In this document: in pieces, positions 1-10,028 of the stretch
Layout: every line of letters starts with the position of its first letter
Position numbering within the stretch: the stretch's first letter is position 1
DNA from: Rhodocyclaceae bacterium
GTDB lineage: Bacteria > Pseudomonadota > Gammaproteobacteria > Burkholderiales > Rhodocyclaceae
Reading direction: 5' to 3'
Assembly (NCBI GenBank): GCA_004379165.1
Contig: NKXK01000015.1
Location: 1-37,999, forward strand
Length of the DNA stretch: 37,999 nt
Program-made: the position numbers and the translations under genes
The notes under the pieces: generated by a model
Seen by the model: only the letters and a program-made list of their open reading frames with translations
Databases searched by the model: none
What the model was told of the DNA's origin: nothing

Positions 1-113
1 GGTATCGACAACTGCTTCGCCGCCCGATCGATAGACATCCCCGTCTGCTCGGCCAATTTGACCGCTTCCGCCCGAAACTCCGGCGAGTACAACCCCTTCG
101 GCATTCGTTCCAT
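1..113 (-). CDS. IS3-family transposase OrfA, N-terminal fragment (cut by window edge)
   Basis: Reading the minus strand from 113 gives a protein starting MERMPKGLYSPEFRAEAV and running off the window at base 1. The EFRAEAVKLAE...G.S...AAKQL pattern is the N-terminal helix-turn-helix of IS3/IS911-type OrfA, which binds the element's ends before OrfB catalyses transposition. The ATG at 113 is preceded by GGAGG at 120-124 with a 6-nt gap. A second in-frame ATG at 119 abuts that ribosome site and is less likely. Only about 37 residues are visible, so OrfB, the frameshift window and the far end cannot be judged. Family assignment is fairly secure; the subgroup is not. Confidence 0.75.
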   Translation of the reverse strand, partial: MERMPKGLYSPEFRAEAVKLAEQTGMSIDRAAKQLSI

Positions 114-156
114 CTTCATCCTCCAGACCGTAAATTACACGATCCGTCGGACTACA
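1..156 (-). mobile_element. IS3-family insertion sequence, left (orfA-proximal) end
   Basis: The orfA start and about 40 bp of upstream DNA are present. IS3-family elements end in 5'-TG. On the minus strand a TGTAGTCCGACGG string begins at about 156 and may be the terminal inverted repeat. The opposite end lies outside the window, so neither the inverted-repeat match nor a target duplication can be checked, and the boundary is a guess to within some tens of bases. Confidence 0.5.
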
Positions 157-258
157 CTATTTCCAGCCTACCTCATTCAGGTCAGCGACCCAATCCTCGA
201 CGCACCAGAACCCAAACGTCCCGGTTATTGGTAGGGACTGGCTAGCCTATAAAGCATT

Positions 259-284
259 AAGCCCATGTCGCTGAACATGGGCTT
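259..284. repeat. Perfect 10-bp inverted repeat (hairpin)
   Basis: AAGCCCATGT at 259-268 pairs with ACATGGGCTT at 275-284 around a 6-nt loop. Neither side has a clear T-run, so this is at best a weak bidirectional terminator. It lies between the insertion sequence and the next gene. Confidence 0.4.
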
Positions 285-482
285 GGTAAATCTTGAACCT
301 TGGCACTCACGGCCGAGGCAATCGGCTTGTCGCCGCTTGGGTACTACTCGGTCATCTTGTCGAACTGCGGCGGATTTTCAGTCATGCTGCCTCCAATCGC
401 GTTGTTCCTGAAGGGCCTGACCAACTGCCTGTCAGGCTTCGATTTCAGATTACTCCTCCGAATTAAAAAGTCTACTGCCGGG

Positions 483-513
483 AAAGAAAACGGCCCGCCA
501 CTTGGCGAGCCGT
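483..513 (-). terminator. Rho-independent terminator of the BI-1 gene
   Basis: On the minus strand a stem of ten pairs (490-499 with 504-513, one G-T type mismatch, loop of 4) is followed by TTTCTTTCC. It lies 28 nt beyond the stop codon of the gene at 541-1215. Confidence 0.8.
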
Positions 514-540
514 TATGACACCTACCGTCGGCGAGCTACG

Positions 541-1215
541 TTAGTCGTTGCTGGAGAAGCCGAGCAGTTGCAGCACCGACAGGAACAGGTTCAGCACATT
601 CAGGTACATGCTGACCGCGGCCATCACATAGTTGGTTTCTTCACCTCGCACCAGACGGCTGGTGTCGTACAGAATGAAGCCGGAGAACAGGAGCGCGGCA
701 ACAGCCGATACGCCAGCCTGCATGGCCGGGACAAACATCGCAGCAACGCTGGCCAGGATGACGACAATCAACCCGGCGAACAGGAACCCGCCCATGCGGG
801 AGAAATCCTTGCCAGTCTTATAAACATAAGCCGTCAGGGCCAAGGTGACCGCCGTGGTTACCACGGCTGCGGTCAGCACCGTGCTGCTGCCGCCTGGCAT
901 GTTGATGTAGTGGGTCAGCGTCGGGCCCATACCCATACCGCTCAGGGCGGTAAAGGTGAGCATGGCCGGCACGGCTGCTGCGGTATTCCGTTTCTTGTGC
1001 AGGTAGAACAGCGGCACCAGGCCGAGCAGGGTAAATACGATACCGGCCAGCGGACCAAAACCTGCCAGCATGCTGATACCAGCACCTACGCCGGCAACAG
1101 CGGTTGAAAGGGCGAGCAGTTGGTAGGTATTGCGAATGACACGATTGGTGTCGGGCGCCGCAAACGTGCCATATTCGGTTCTGCTCAGGTCGATAACACG
1201 TGCTTCAGTTCGCAT
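541..1215 (-). CDS. Bax inhibitor-1 / YccA family inner-membrane protein
   Basis: The 224-residue protein is strongly hydrophobic after about residue 28, with roughly seven membrane segments, and ends in a polar SSND tail. This is the size and layout of bacterial BI-1/UPF0005 proteins. In E. coli, YccA of this family modulates the FtsH protease and YbhL is a second member; other bacterial members have been reported to leak calcium. The N-terminal stretch (RTEYGTFAAPDTNRVIRNTYQLLALS) followed directly by helix 1 is typical. A GGAGGAG ribosome site lies about 10 nt before the ATG. A 10-bp palindrome (1240-1249) sits in the leader and a strong terminator follows, so the gene is probably transcribed alone. 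The family is confident; YccA-like function is inferred. Confidence 0.9.
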   Translation of the reverse strand: MRTEARVIDLSRTEYGTFAAPDTNRVIRNTYQLLALSTAVAGVGAGISMLAGFGPLAGIVFTLLGLVPLFYLHKKRNTAAAVPAMLTFTALSGMGMGPTLTHYINMPGGSSTVLTAAVVTTAVTLALTAYVYKTGKDFSRMGGFLFAGLIVVILASVAAMFVPAMQAGVSAVAALLFSGFILYDTSRLVRGEETNYVMAAVSMYLNVLNLFLSVLQLLGFSSND

Positions 1216-1239
1216 GGCGGATAACTCCTCCAGTGGTTG

Positions 1240-1249
1240 GTGACGTCAC
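1240..1249. promoter_or_regulatory. 10-bp palindrome in the leader of the BI-1 gene
   Basis: GTGACGTCAC is a perfect palindrome 25 nt upstream of the BI-1 start codon and just before its ribosome site. It could be an operator; no regulator is suggested by the neighbours. Confidence 0.3.
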
Positions 1250-1416
1250 TGTAAGTCGTAGCGCGTTACCAAAAAATCAATCCGCCATTGAGTTATTGTT
1301 CGAAAAAACCGAATTGAAATCATCCTTTGATAAGGTTTTGCTGGGTGCTAGGTAGTCAATGGCTCAGTCCGCATGCTTCAAGGCTGAAAACCCATTGAAT
1401 TTTCGAGGAGAATTTT

Positions 1417-1580
1417 TTGGCCAAGAATTGCTTTATTTCATCACCTTTGGCCACGATATGCTTTTCAATGGCCGAAAGAGGCGTCTCTAGGACGAGGTTT
1501 TAGGCAGATTATTTTTAAAATCAATGGATTATGACTGCATCTTGGCCAATTTATGCTTTATTTCTGGCCAAGAAACGCTT
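1417..1580 (+). repeat. Four spaced copies of a TTGGCCA-n5-GCTTTATTTC-like motif
   Basis: Copy 1 (1417-1439) and copy 3 (1542-1564) agree at 19 of 23 positions. Copy 2 (1447-1466) and a shortened copy 4 (1565-1580) keep the GGCCA and GCTT blocks. Spacings are 30, 95 and 23 nt. The repeated blocks are the palindrome TGGCCA and the word GCTTTATTTC. They may be operators or repeated elements of a small RNA; nothing in the window identifies a binding protein. Confidence 0.55.
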
Positions 1581-1607
1581 AAAGGCACAGGTTCTCACAA
1601 GAAACGC

Positions 1608-1640
1608 AAACCCGCTCAGCGCAAGGCTCGGCGGGTTTTT
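1608..1640 (+). terminator. Rho-independent terminator without an obvious gene
   Basis: AAACCCGC (1608-1615) pairs with GCGGGTTT (1631-1638), with additional pairing inside (AGC with GCT), and runs into TTTTTGTTT on the plus strand. Confidence 0.7.
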
Positions 1641-1668
1641 GTTTGCCAACCTGACGGCGTTGAATGAA

Positions 1669-1693
1669 AAAGCCGGGCAGGGCGCCCGGCTTT
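1669..1693 (-). terminator. Rho-independent terminator of the 57-residue gene
   Basis: AAAGCCGGGC (1669-1678) pairs perfectly with GCCCGGCTTT (1684-1693) around a 5-nt loop. On the minus strand it is followed by a T-rich tract (TTTTTCATT). It sits 18 nt after the stop codon of the gene at 1712-1885. Confidence 0.8.
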
Positions 1694-1711
1694 GGGTGCT
1701 GTTTCTCTGTT

Positions 1712-1885
1712 TTATGGGTTGGAGTGTGTCGCGTGCAGAATTTCGACTTCCTCATGCTCCCACTTGGCAACCGCGTCGGAAATCAGGCGCGCCTTCTCGT
1801 GGGTATCGGGGGCGTGATGGTGCGATTCCTGAAACTCATCCAGCGCGTGATGTATGGCTTCGGCCTTGGTTTGCGTGTGTGGCAT
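1712..1885 (-). CDS. Small conserved-looking hypothetical protein, 57 residues
   Basis: I do not recognise a family. The protein begins MPHTQTKAEAIHHALDEF and ends LHATHSNP. It is soluble, rich in His, Glu and Ala, predicted mostly helical, and has no membrane segment or signal peptide. It is supported as a gene by an AGAAGGA ribosome site 8 nt before the ATG and by a strong terminator 18 nt after the stop. Longer readings of the same frame (to 2209) lack a ribosome site and read into the nifJ promoter region, so this start is preferred. The run of histidines (HHA, HHH) could bind metal, but that is speculation. Confidence 0.7.
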   Translation of the reverse strand: MPHTQTKAEAIHHALDEFQESHHHAPDTHEKARLISDAVAKWEHEEVEILHATHSNP

Positions 1886-2090
1886 GGAAACGATCCTTCT
1901 TGAAGAAATGCTGCATTGCGACAGGAAAACTTTAGGCTTCTGGTATGTGTTTCGCAAGGTATTTCGAAACAAATTAATGCATTGCACCATTGGTAAGCGC
2001 AGCCCCCGGTAAGTTGAGACTGGGTGCGGTAAGGGAAATTCGGAATTCTCCGGCACGCTGTTGCAGAGAATGCAAATTTGCCGGATTTTT

Positions 2091-2264
2091 GATTGCGATG
2101 CAGTTGCAGTATCTGGATTGCGATGCAGGAATTTCAGCCCAGATCGGGTGAATTGTTTCGCAATGCAGAATGCACTGTCAGTCCGTGAAAACCCAGCATT
2201 GATGAGCATTTTGCGCTTGCCAACGGGCTATGTCCTGGGCGTAGAATGGCCTTGCTGCATCGCA
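2091..2264 (+). promoter_or_regulatory. Repeated GATTGCGATGCAG sites upstream of nifJ
   Basis: GATTGCGATGCAG occurs exactly at 2091-2103 and 2116-2128, 25 bp apart. A third copy at 2156-2168 matches 9 of 13 bases. The core TGCGATGCAG recurs in reverse at 2255-2264, 19 nt before the nifJ start. Repeats on a roughly helical pitch in front of a metabolic operon suggest binding sites for a regulator, which is not identifiable from the window. Confidence 0.45.
2217..2247 (+). promoter_or_regulatory. Possible sigma-70-type promoter of nifJ
   Basis: TTGCCA (2217-2222) and TAGAAT (2242-2247) are good -35 and -10 matches, but the 19-bp spacer is longer than the ideal 17. Transcription would start near 2254, inside the inverted TGCGATGCAG copy, giving a leader of about 29 nt. 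Confidence 0.3.
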
Positions 2265-2282
2265 GCAGACTCTGGGAATAAC

Positions 2283-5916
<3,634 letters not shown>

Positions 5917-5924
<8 letters not shown>

Positions 5925-6927
5925 TCTCTCGACCACCTACCTCGGCCTGGCGCTGAAAAACCCGCTGGTGCCATCGTCGACACCATTTAGCCGCGAGCTG
6001 GACGCCGTGCTGCATCTTGAAGATGCCGGTGCAGCGGCCATCGTCATGCACTCCTTGTTTGAGGAGGATGTCCGGCGCGATGAGCAGATGATGGACCGCT
6101 TCCTGATCCATCCCGAACATTTCGGCGAAGCCAGCGGCCATCTGCCGGTTAGTGACGATTACTTCAGCAAGCTCGACACCTACCTTGAGCAGATCCAGCG
6201 TCTGAAGGCGCGACTCGGCATTCCGGTCATCGCCAGCCTTAATGGCAGCTCGCTCGACGGCTGGGTCGAGCTCGGGCGCGAAATGCAGGGTGCCGGTGCT
6301 GATGCGCTTGAACTGAACGCCTGGTTCATGCCCGCTGACCCGCACATCGGCGGCTCGGCGCTGGAGGAACATTACCTCGCGCTGCTGCGCGAACTGAAGT
6401 CCGTGGTCAGTATTCCGGTGACGATGAAGCTGTCGCCCTTCTTTTCATCATTGGCCAATTTCGTCAGTCAGGCCGAGCGCGAAGGTGCGGCCGGCGTATC
6501 CCTATTCAACCGATTCTTCCAGCCCGACATCGATCTCGACAGCTTAAGTGTTGTCGACCGCGTTCAGCTCTCAAGTTCAGCTGATGCGCTGCTGGCGATG
6601 CGCTGGATCGCAATTTTGCGCGGCAGTACCCGTATCACCCTGGCGGCGACCGGCGGTGTGCATACCGCCGCGGATGCCCTGAAAATGCTGCTCGCTGGCG
6701 CCGATGTGGTGCATCTGGCCAGTGCCTTGCTGCGCGGTGGGCCGAACGTGTTGCGCGAGACTCTCGCGGGTATCGATTCTTGGCTGGAAAACCACGATTA
6801 CGAGTCTGTCGTCCAGCTGAAAGGCTCGATGAGCCAGAAAAACAGCCGTGATCCCAGTGCCTTCGCGCGCGCGGCTTACCTCAATGCGATTGACTCATTC
6901 ACGCCACCAGCCGGGGTGAGGTACTGA
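5917..6927 (+). CDS. Dihydroorotate dehydrogenase-like flavoprotein coupled to nifJ
   Basis: The 336-residue protein has the FMN-binding TIM barrel of class-1 dihydroorotate dehydrogenases: NPLVPSSTPF at the N-terminus, Lys171 in the TMKLSPFF strand, and the phosphate-binding ATGGVHT turn at 246-247 followed by GADVVHLASALLRGGP. The usual orotate-binding N-x-SCPN motif is replaced by N134-A-W-F-M-P, so the normal catalytic cysteine/serine context is not seen and the true substrate is probably different. The ATG lies 6 nt after a perfect AAGGAGG (5904-5910) and overlaps the nifJ stop by 8 nt, implying coupled translation with the pyruvate oxidoreductase. Paralogs of this kind next to nifJ are annotated in other bacteria as DHOD-like. 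A role in electron transfer or in supporting the oxidoreductase is inference. Confidence 0.88.
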
Positions 6928-6955
6928 GGGTTCGCCCCGAGGGACCGCCCTCGGC

Positions 6956-6986
6956 TTGCGGTCGACCTGAAAAATTGCCCAAAATC
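6956..6986 (+). repeat. 31-bp dispersed motif, intergenic copy
   Basis: A full-length copy with TTGCGGTCGACC, then AAAAA and CCCAAAATC. It starts 29 nt after the stop of the DHOD-like gene and ends 44 nt before the stop codon of the convergent recJ. Confidence 0.75.
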
Positions 6987-7030
6987 GGCAGTGCTTCAAG
7001 CGGGTGCCGCGCACTTGGCCGCGTGAACTG

Positions 7031-8719
7031 TTACTCCAGATGTTCCACCATCAACTGCGGTGACTCGACGCCCATGTACTCGTTGATCGCCAGCCGGTAG
7101 GCGGCGCGGGTGCGGTCGCGGGGCTGGTTGCTGAAGTTGAACTGGATGGCTTCGATGCGGGTATTGCCTTTGCGCAGCCGCAGTTTCAGATGCTTTTCCT
7201 TGAGCACGCGCTGTTGTTCCACATCGAAATCATCGACAAACACTGGTGGCGGGAATCCCTGGCCCCAGATTTCGTTTTCCAGCAGGCGGGCGGCGTCGAG
7301 CGAGAAGTAGCCGCTTTCCAGGCCGCCGTCGGTTTCCAGCGTTCGCGTCAGGTCGGCGGGGGAGAGCAGTTCGCCGGCGACTTCGGCAAACAGGCTTTGA
7401 AATTGTGCGAAGTCGCCGTCGCGCAGCGTCACGCCGGCCGCCATGGCGTGGCCGCCGAAGCGCACCAGCAGGCCCGGTGCGCGCTTGGCGACGAGGTCGA
7501 GCGCATCGCGCAGGTGCAGGCCGGGGATGGAGCGGCCGGAGCCCTTGATGATACCGCCCTCGCTGGGGGCAAAAGCGAAGACCGGGCGGTGCAGCTTTTC
7601 CTTGATGCGCGAGGCAAGGATGCCGACGACGCCTTCGTGCCAGCTTTCGTCATACAGCGCGATGCCGGGAGCGGGGTTGGCGGTGTCGAGTTTTTCGAGC
7701 AGAAGCAGCGCCTGCTCCTGCATGCCGGATTCGATGTCGCGCCGCTCGCGGTTGAGCGCGTCCAGTTCCTGCGCGATGGTCAGGGCGCGGGCTTCGTCGT
7801 CGGTGATCAGGCATTCGATCCCGAGGCGCATGTCGGCCAGCCGGCCGGCGGCATTGAGGCGCGGGCCGATGAGGAAACCGAGGTCGAAGGCGGTGGCCTT
7901 ACGCGGGTCGCGACCGGCAGCCTTGAACAGCGCGGCGATTCCCGGCTGCAGGCGGTTGGCGCGCATGCGCTTGAGTCCCTGGCTGACGAGGATGCGGTTG
8001 TTGCGGTCGAGCTTAACGACGTCGGCGACGGTGCCGAGCGCGACGAGGTCGAGCAGGTCCGCGAAGTTGGGTTCCGGCCGCTCGCTGAAATAGCCGCGGG
8101 CGCGCAGCTCAGCACGCAGCGCGAGCATGACGTAGAACATGACGCCGACGCCGGCGATGCACTTGGAAGGGAAATCGCAGCCGGGCTGGTTGGGATTGAC
8201 GATGCAGTCGGCGGCCGGCAGCGATTCACCGGGCAGGTGGTGGTCGGTGATCAGCGTCGCGATGCCATGCTCCTGGGCGCGGGCAACGCCCTCGATGCTG
8301 GCGATACCGTTGTCGACGGTGATGATCAGGTCCGGCGATTGTTCGGTGGCGACATCGACGATCTCCGGCGACAGGCCGTAGCCGAGCTTGAAGCGGTCGG
8401 GTACGAGAAAATGGACGTCGGCGCCCAGCGTCTTGAGGGCGCGCATGCCGACGGCGGTGGCCGTGGCACCGTCGCAGTCGTAGTCGCCGATGATTAGCAG
8501 GCGGGCCTCGGCCTCGATGGCGTCGGCGAGGATTTGCGCGGCGTCGGTGGCGTGGGTCAGCGTCGCGGGCGGCAGCAGCGACTTCAGTTCGTAATCCAGC
8601 TCGGCCTTGTCGGTGATGCCGCGGGCTGCATAGAGACGGGCGAGCAGCGGGTGCAGGCCTTGCTGTTCGAGTTGCCAGACGACGCGGGGCGGGGCGTTGC
8701 GGGTGACGATGCGGGTCAA
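7031..8719 (-). CDS. recJ: Single-stranded-DNA-specific 5'-3' exonuclease RecJ
   Basis: RecJ degrades single-stranded DNA in recombination, mismatch and base-excision repair. The 562-residue protein (E. coli: 577) has the DHH-family motifs: DYDCDG at residue 79, a TVDNG motif, and DHH at 159-161, with the DHHA1 region (GGHAMAAG) in the C-terminal half and the OB-fold tail after it. The start is a TTG (8717-8719) with GAGGAA 6 nt before it; it gives a normal RecJ N-terminus and no ATG is suitably placed. Upstream is a dispersed palindromic repeat and then the RpfE-like gene on the same strand, about 145 nt away. The gene converges on the nifJ operon with only 103 bp between. Confidence 0.96.
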   Translation of the reverse strand: MTRIVTRNAPPRVVWQLEQQGLHPLLARLYAARGITDKAELDYELKSLLPPATLTHATDAAQILADAIEAEARLLIIGDYDCDGATATAVGMRALKTLGADVHFLVPDRFKLGYGLSPEIVDVATEQSPDLIITVDNGIASIEGVARAQEHGIATLITDHHLPGESLPAADCIVNPNQPGCDFPSKCIAGVGVMFYVMLALRAELRARGYFSERPEPNFADLLDLVALGTVADVVKLDRNNRILVSQGLKRMRANRLQPGIAALFKAAGRDPRKATAFDLGFLIGPRLNAAGRLADMRLGIECLITDDEARALTIAQELDALNRERRDIESGMQEQALLLLEKLDTANPAPGIALYDESWHEGVVGILASRIKEKLHRPVFAFAPSEGGIIKGSGRSIPGLHLRDALDLVAKRAPGLLVRFGGHAMAAGVTLRDGDFAQFQSLFAEVAGELLSPADLTRTLETDGGLESGYFSLDAARLLENEIWGQGFPPPVFVDDFDVEQQRVLKEKHLKLRLRKGNTRIEAIQFNFSNQPRDRTRAAYRLAINEYMGVESPQLMVEHLE

Positions 8720-8765
8720 GGGGCTTCCTCGATATTCAAGTCGGGCTACAAAAATGTCTTTGTGC

Positions 8766-8833
8766 TTGTCATTCCGGGCTTGACCCGGAATCCAGTAGTC
8801 ATGAACTGGATTCCTGCCTTCACGGGAATGACG
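8766..8833. repeat. Palindromic intergenic repeat (GTCATTCC ... GGAATGAC type)
   Basis: Outer arms GTCATTCC (from about 8768) and GGAATGAC (to about 8832) are complementary. Inside, GGAATCCAGT pairs with ACTGGATTCC around 8 nt, and CCGGGcttgaCCCGG forms a third small hairpin, so the whole can fold as a multi-arm structure. The core resembles the widespread proteobacterial GTCATTCCCGC...GCGGGAATGAC repeat, which I recognise from memory. It lies between recJ and the RpfE-like gene. Confidence 0.8.
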
Positions 8834-8864
8834 AACTCAAGCTTGTGTTAAAGAAACAACTAAG

Positions 8865-9926
8865 TTACGCCGCTTCGGCGAGCTGCCTGGCCAGCATGGT
8901 GACGGGCTGGCCTTTTTTCCAGAATTTCCAGCGTTCGCCGCGGCTGATGGTCCATTGCAGCTTGCCGTAAATGGTCGGGGCGATCAGCGTGACTTGCGTC
9001 AGCGGCCCGCCGAGCGCGGCACGCAATGGCTGAAGCCAGTCGCGCTCCAGTGTTTCAAACTTGCTTCGCCAGTCTTCTGCCGCCTCGTAAAGCACCGGCC
9101 CGAGCAGTTCGTCGAGGACGACGAGTTGCGCGTCGTCGCTGGCGTGGGCGAGCAGGTCGGCGAGGGTTTTTGGTTGCGGGCGGTTAGGGATGCCGGCGGC
9201 ACGGGCGAAACCGGCGGCCAGCGGGTTTCTGCTCCAGACGGCGGCGTAGCCGGGATCGGCCGGCGCCGGCAAGGCACCCGGCCCCCACAGCCAGAGGCTG
9301 TTGATCGCCGGCTGTCCCTTCATTTGCCGCGCTTCGTTGACCGGATGCAGGTGCAGGAACATTTGCACTTCATTCAGCCAGCGGGTGATGGCGGTGGGTT
9401 TGCCGTCCAGGTCGCCGTCGATGCGCCGGCCGGCGATGGCCGAGAGCGGGGCGATGGCGCTTGCCGATTTTGGGCAGAATTCCGGGTTCACCGCGGGAGA
9501 CAACTTCAGATACCAGCGACGGGCGGTGGCGGTGTAAAAACTTCCGACATCGGCAAATTCGCGGTTGAGGTCGGCCACCAATGTGGCCGCTTCCTCTTCG
9601 CTGATCTCGAAAGCGCCGGCATCGGCGAGCACGATACGCTCATGATGAAAGCGCAGATGCACCGGGTCGGCGCACAGCCATACGCCATCGCGGGCGGCAT
9701 TGGAGTCGATGCCGGTGGGTTCGCCGAGCACGCGCAGCGCGCCGTAAGGGGAGTTAGTCTGACCGAAAACGTCGGCCAGTGCCTGCTCGAAAGCCTGGCG
9801 GGGGCTGCGCAGCATGGCGCCGTGGGCGTCCAGCCACTCGAAACCGGGGGCGGCGAGTTGGCCGAGGGCCAGCGTGTCGGCCGGTTCGGGCCAGATCAGT
9901 TCGGGAACGAGTAAGGTGAGTTGCAC
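8865..9926 (-). CDS. RpfE-like conserved protein (COG4255 type, often called phosphoglycerate mutase-like)
   Basis: From GTG 9926 the protein is about 353 residues and begins MQLTLLVPELIWPEP, the N-terminus I expect for the family named after Xanthomonas RpfE, whose members are often annotated as regulatory protein RpfE or phosphoglycerate mutase. It is cytoplasmic, without signal peptide or membrane helix. The family's function is not established to my knowledge. A conserved central segment carries HLHPVNEAR, INSLWLWGPG and a later LVVLDEL. Longer starts upstream (to 10091) read through the lolC start and are rejected. No clear ribosome site precedes the GTG, so the exact start is uncertain. 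It lies directly upstream of recJ, as in Xanthomonas, as I recall. Residues about 144-154 (VNPEFCPKS) are encoded by the 31-bp motif. Confidence 0.7.
   Translation of the reverse strand: MQLTLLVPELIWPEPADTLALGQLAAPGFEWLDAHGAMLRSPRQAFEQALADVFGQTNSPYGALRVLGEPTGIDSNAARDGVWLCADPVHLRFHHERIVLADAGAFEISEEEAATLVADLNREFADVGSFYTATARRWYLKLSPAVNPEFCPKSASAIAPLSAIAGRRIDGDLDGKPTAITRWLNEVQMFLHLHPVNEARQMKGQPAINSLWLWGPGALPAPADPGYAAVWSRNPLAAGFARAAGIPNRPQPKTLADLLAHASDDAQLVVLDELLGPVLYEAAEDWRSKFETLERDWLQPLRAALGGPLTQVTLIAPTIYGKLQWTISRGERWKFWKKGQPVTMLARQLAEAA
9466..9496 (-). repeat. 31-bp dispersed motif, good copy inside the RpfE-like gene
   Basis: On the minus strand GCGGTGAACCCGG is followed by AATT and GCCCAAAATC. 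It agrees with the lolD copy at 26 of 31 positions. It is read in the same frame (VNPExxxKS) as the copy inside nifJ. Confidence 0.65.
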
Positions 9927-10028
9927 GGCAGCGGGCGGGGAAAATGCGCGTCGCCGGGTCGGGGAGCGCGGCCGAAAAGTGTACCATAGCGGCTTTCCGG
10001 CTTCGGCCGGTACATCCGTGATCCAGGC

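Larger units (their letters stand above)
157..540. other. Non-coding spacer between IS end and the BI-1 gene
   Basis: No convincing gene is present. The one long reading frame (300-518, plus) starts with TTG, has no ribosome site and runs into the terminator of the neighbouring gene. The stretch holds a perfect 10-bp hairpin at 259-284 and the terminator at 483-513. It may include debris of a gene disrupted by the insertion sequence, but nothing recognisable remains. Confidence 0.5.
1400..1640 (+). ncRNA. Possible small RNA ending at an orphan terminator
   Basis: A good plus-strand terminator at 1608-1640 has no plus-strand protein gene upstream; the nearest upstream gene is on the minus strand. 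The preceding 200 bases carry the spaced repeats and are AT-richer than the genes around. A small RNA is the simplest reason for such a terminator, but the 5' end and promoter are not recognisable and the limits given are approximate. Confidence 0.3.
1216..1711. other. AT-rich intergenic region with spaced repeats and facing terminators
   Basis: No protein gene is supported. The region holds the BI-1 promoter and leader, four related motifs of the form TTGGCCA-n5-GCTTT (1417-1439, 1447-1466, 1542-1564, 1565-1580), a plus-strand terminator at 1608-1640 with no plus-strand gene before it, and the minus-strand terminator at 1669-1693 of the next small gene. Confidence 0.6.
1886..2282. other. Divergent promoter region upstream of nifJ
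   Basis: This spacer separates the small minus-strand gene from nifJ. It holds direct and inverted copies of a TGCGATGCAG word (2091-2264), a TTGCA-n5-TGCAA inverted repeat at 2061-2075, and weak promoter candidates. A plus-strand frame open from 2061 is continuous with nifJ but lacks family similarity before residue 1 of the start at 2283. Confidence 0.5.

Noticed and set aside
300..518. 72-codon open frame between the insertion sequence and the BI-1 gene
   Set aside because: TTG start, no ribosome site, no recognisable family, and it ends inside the terminator of the BI-1 gene.
1941..1956. Sigma-54-like site (TGGTATG-n4-TCGCA) upstream of nifJ
   Set aside because: The spacing fits, but the -12 block has one mismatch, it is about 330 bp from the start codon, and no NifA-type TGT-n10-ACA site was seen near it.
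2024..2054. GTGCGGTAAGGGAAATTCGG upstream of nifJ as another motif copy
   Set aside because: It shares only TGCGGT with the motif; the bases after position 9 do not align.
2050..2066. Second sigma-54-like string (GGCACG...TTGCA)
   Set aside because: The spacing between the GG and GC elements is one base short, which normally abolishes recognition.
2061..2282. N-terminal extension of nifJ (74 extra codons)
   Set aside because: The added residues have no similarity to the family, and the ATG at 2283 gives the standard NifJ N-terminus.
7190..8497. 435-codon open frame antisense to recJ
   Set aside because: Shadow of recJ; composition (Gly, Val, Asp, Gln-rich) and lack of any family motif argue against a real gene.
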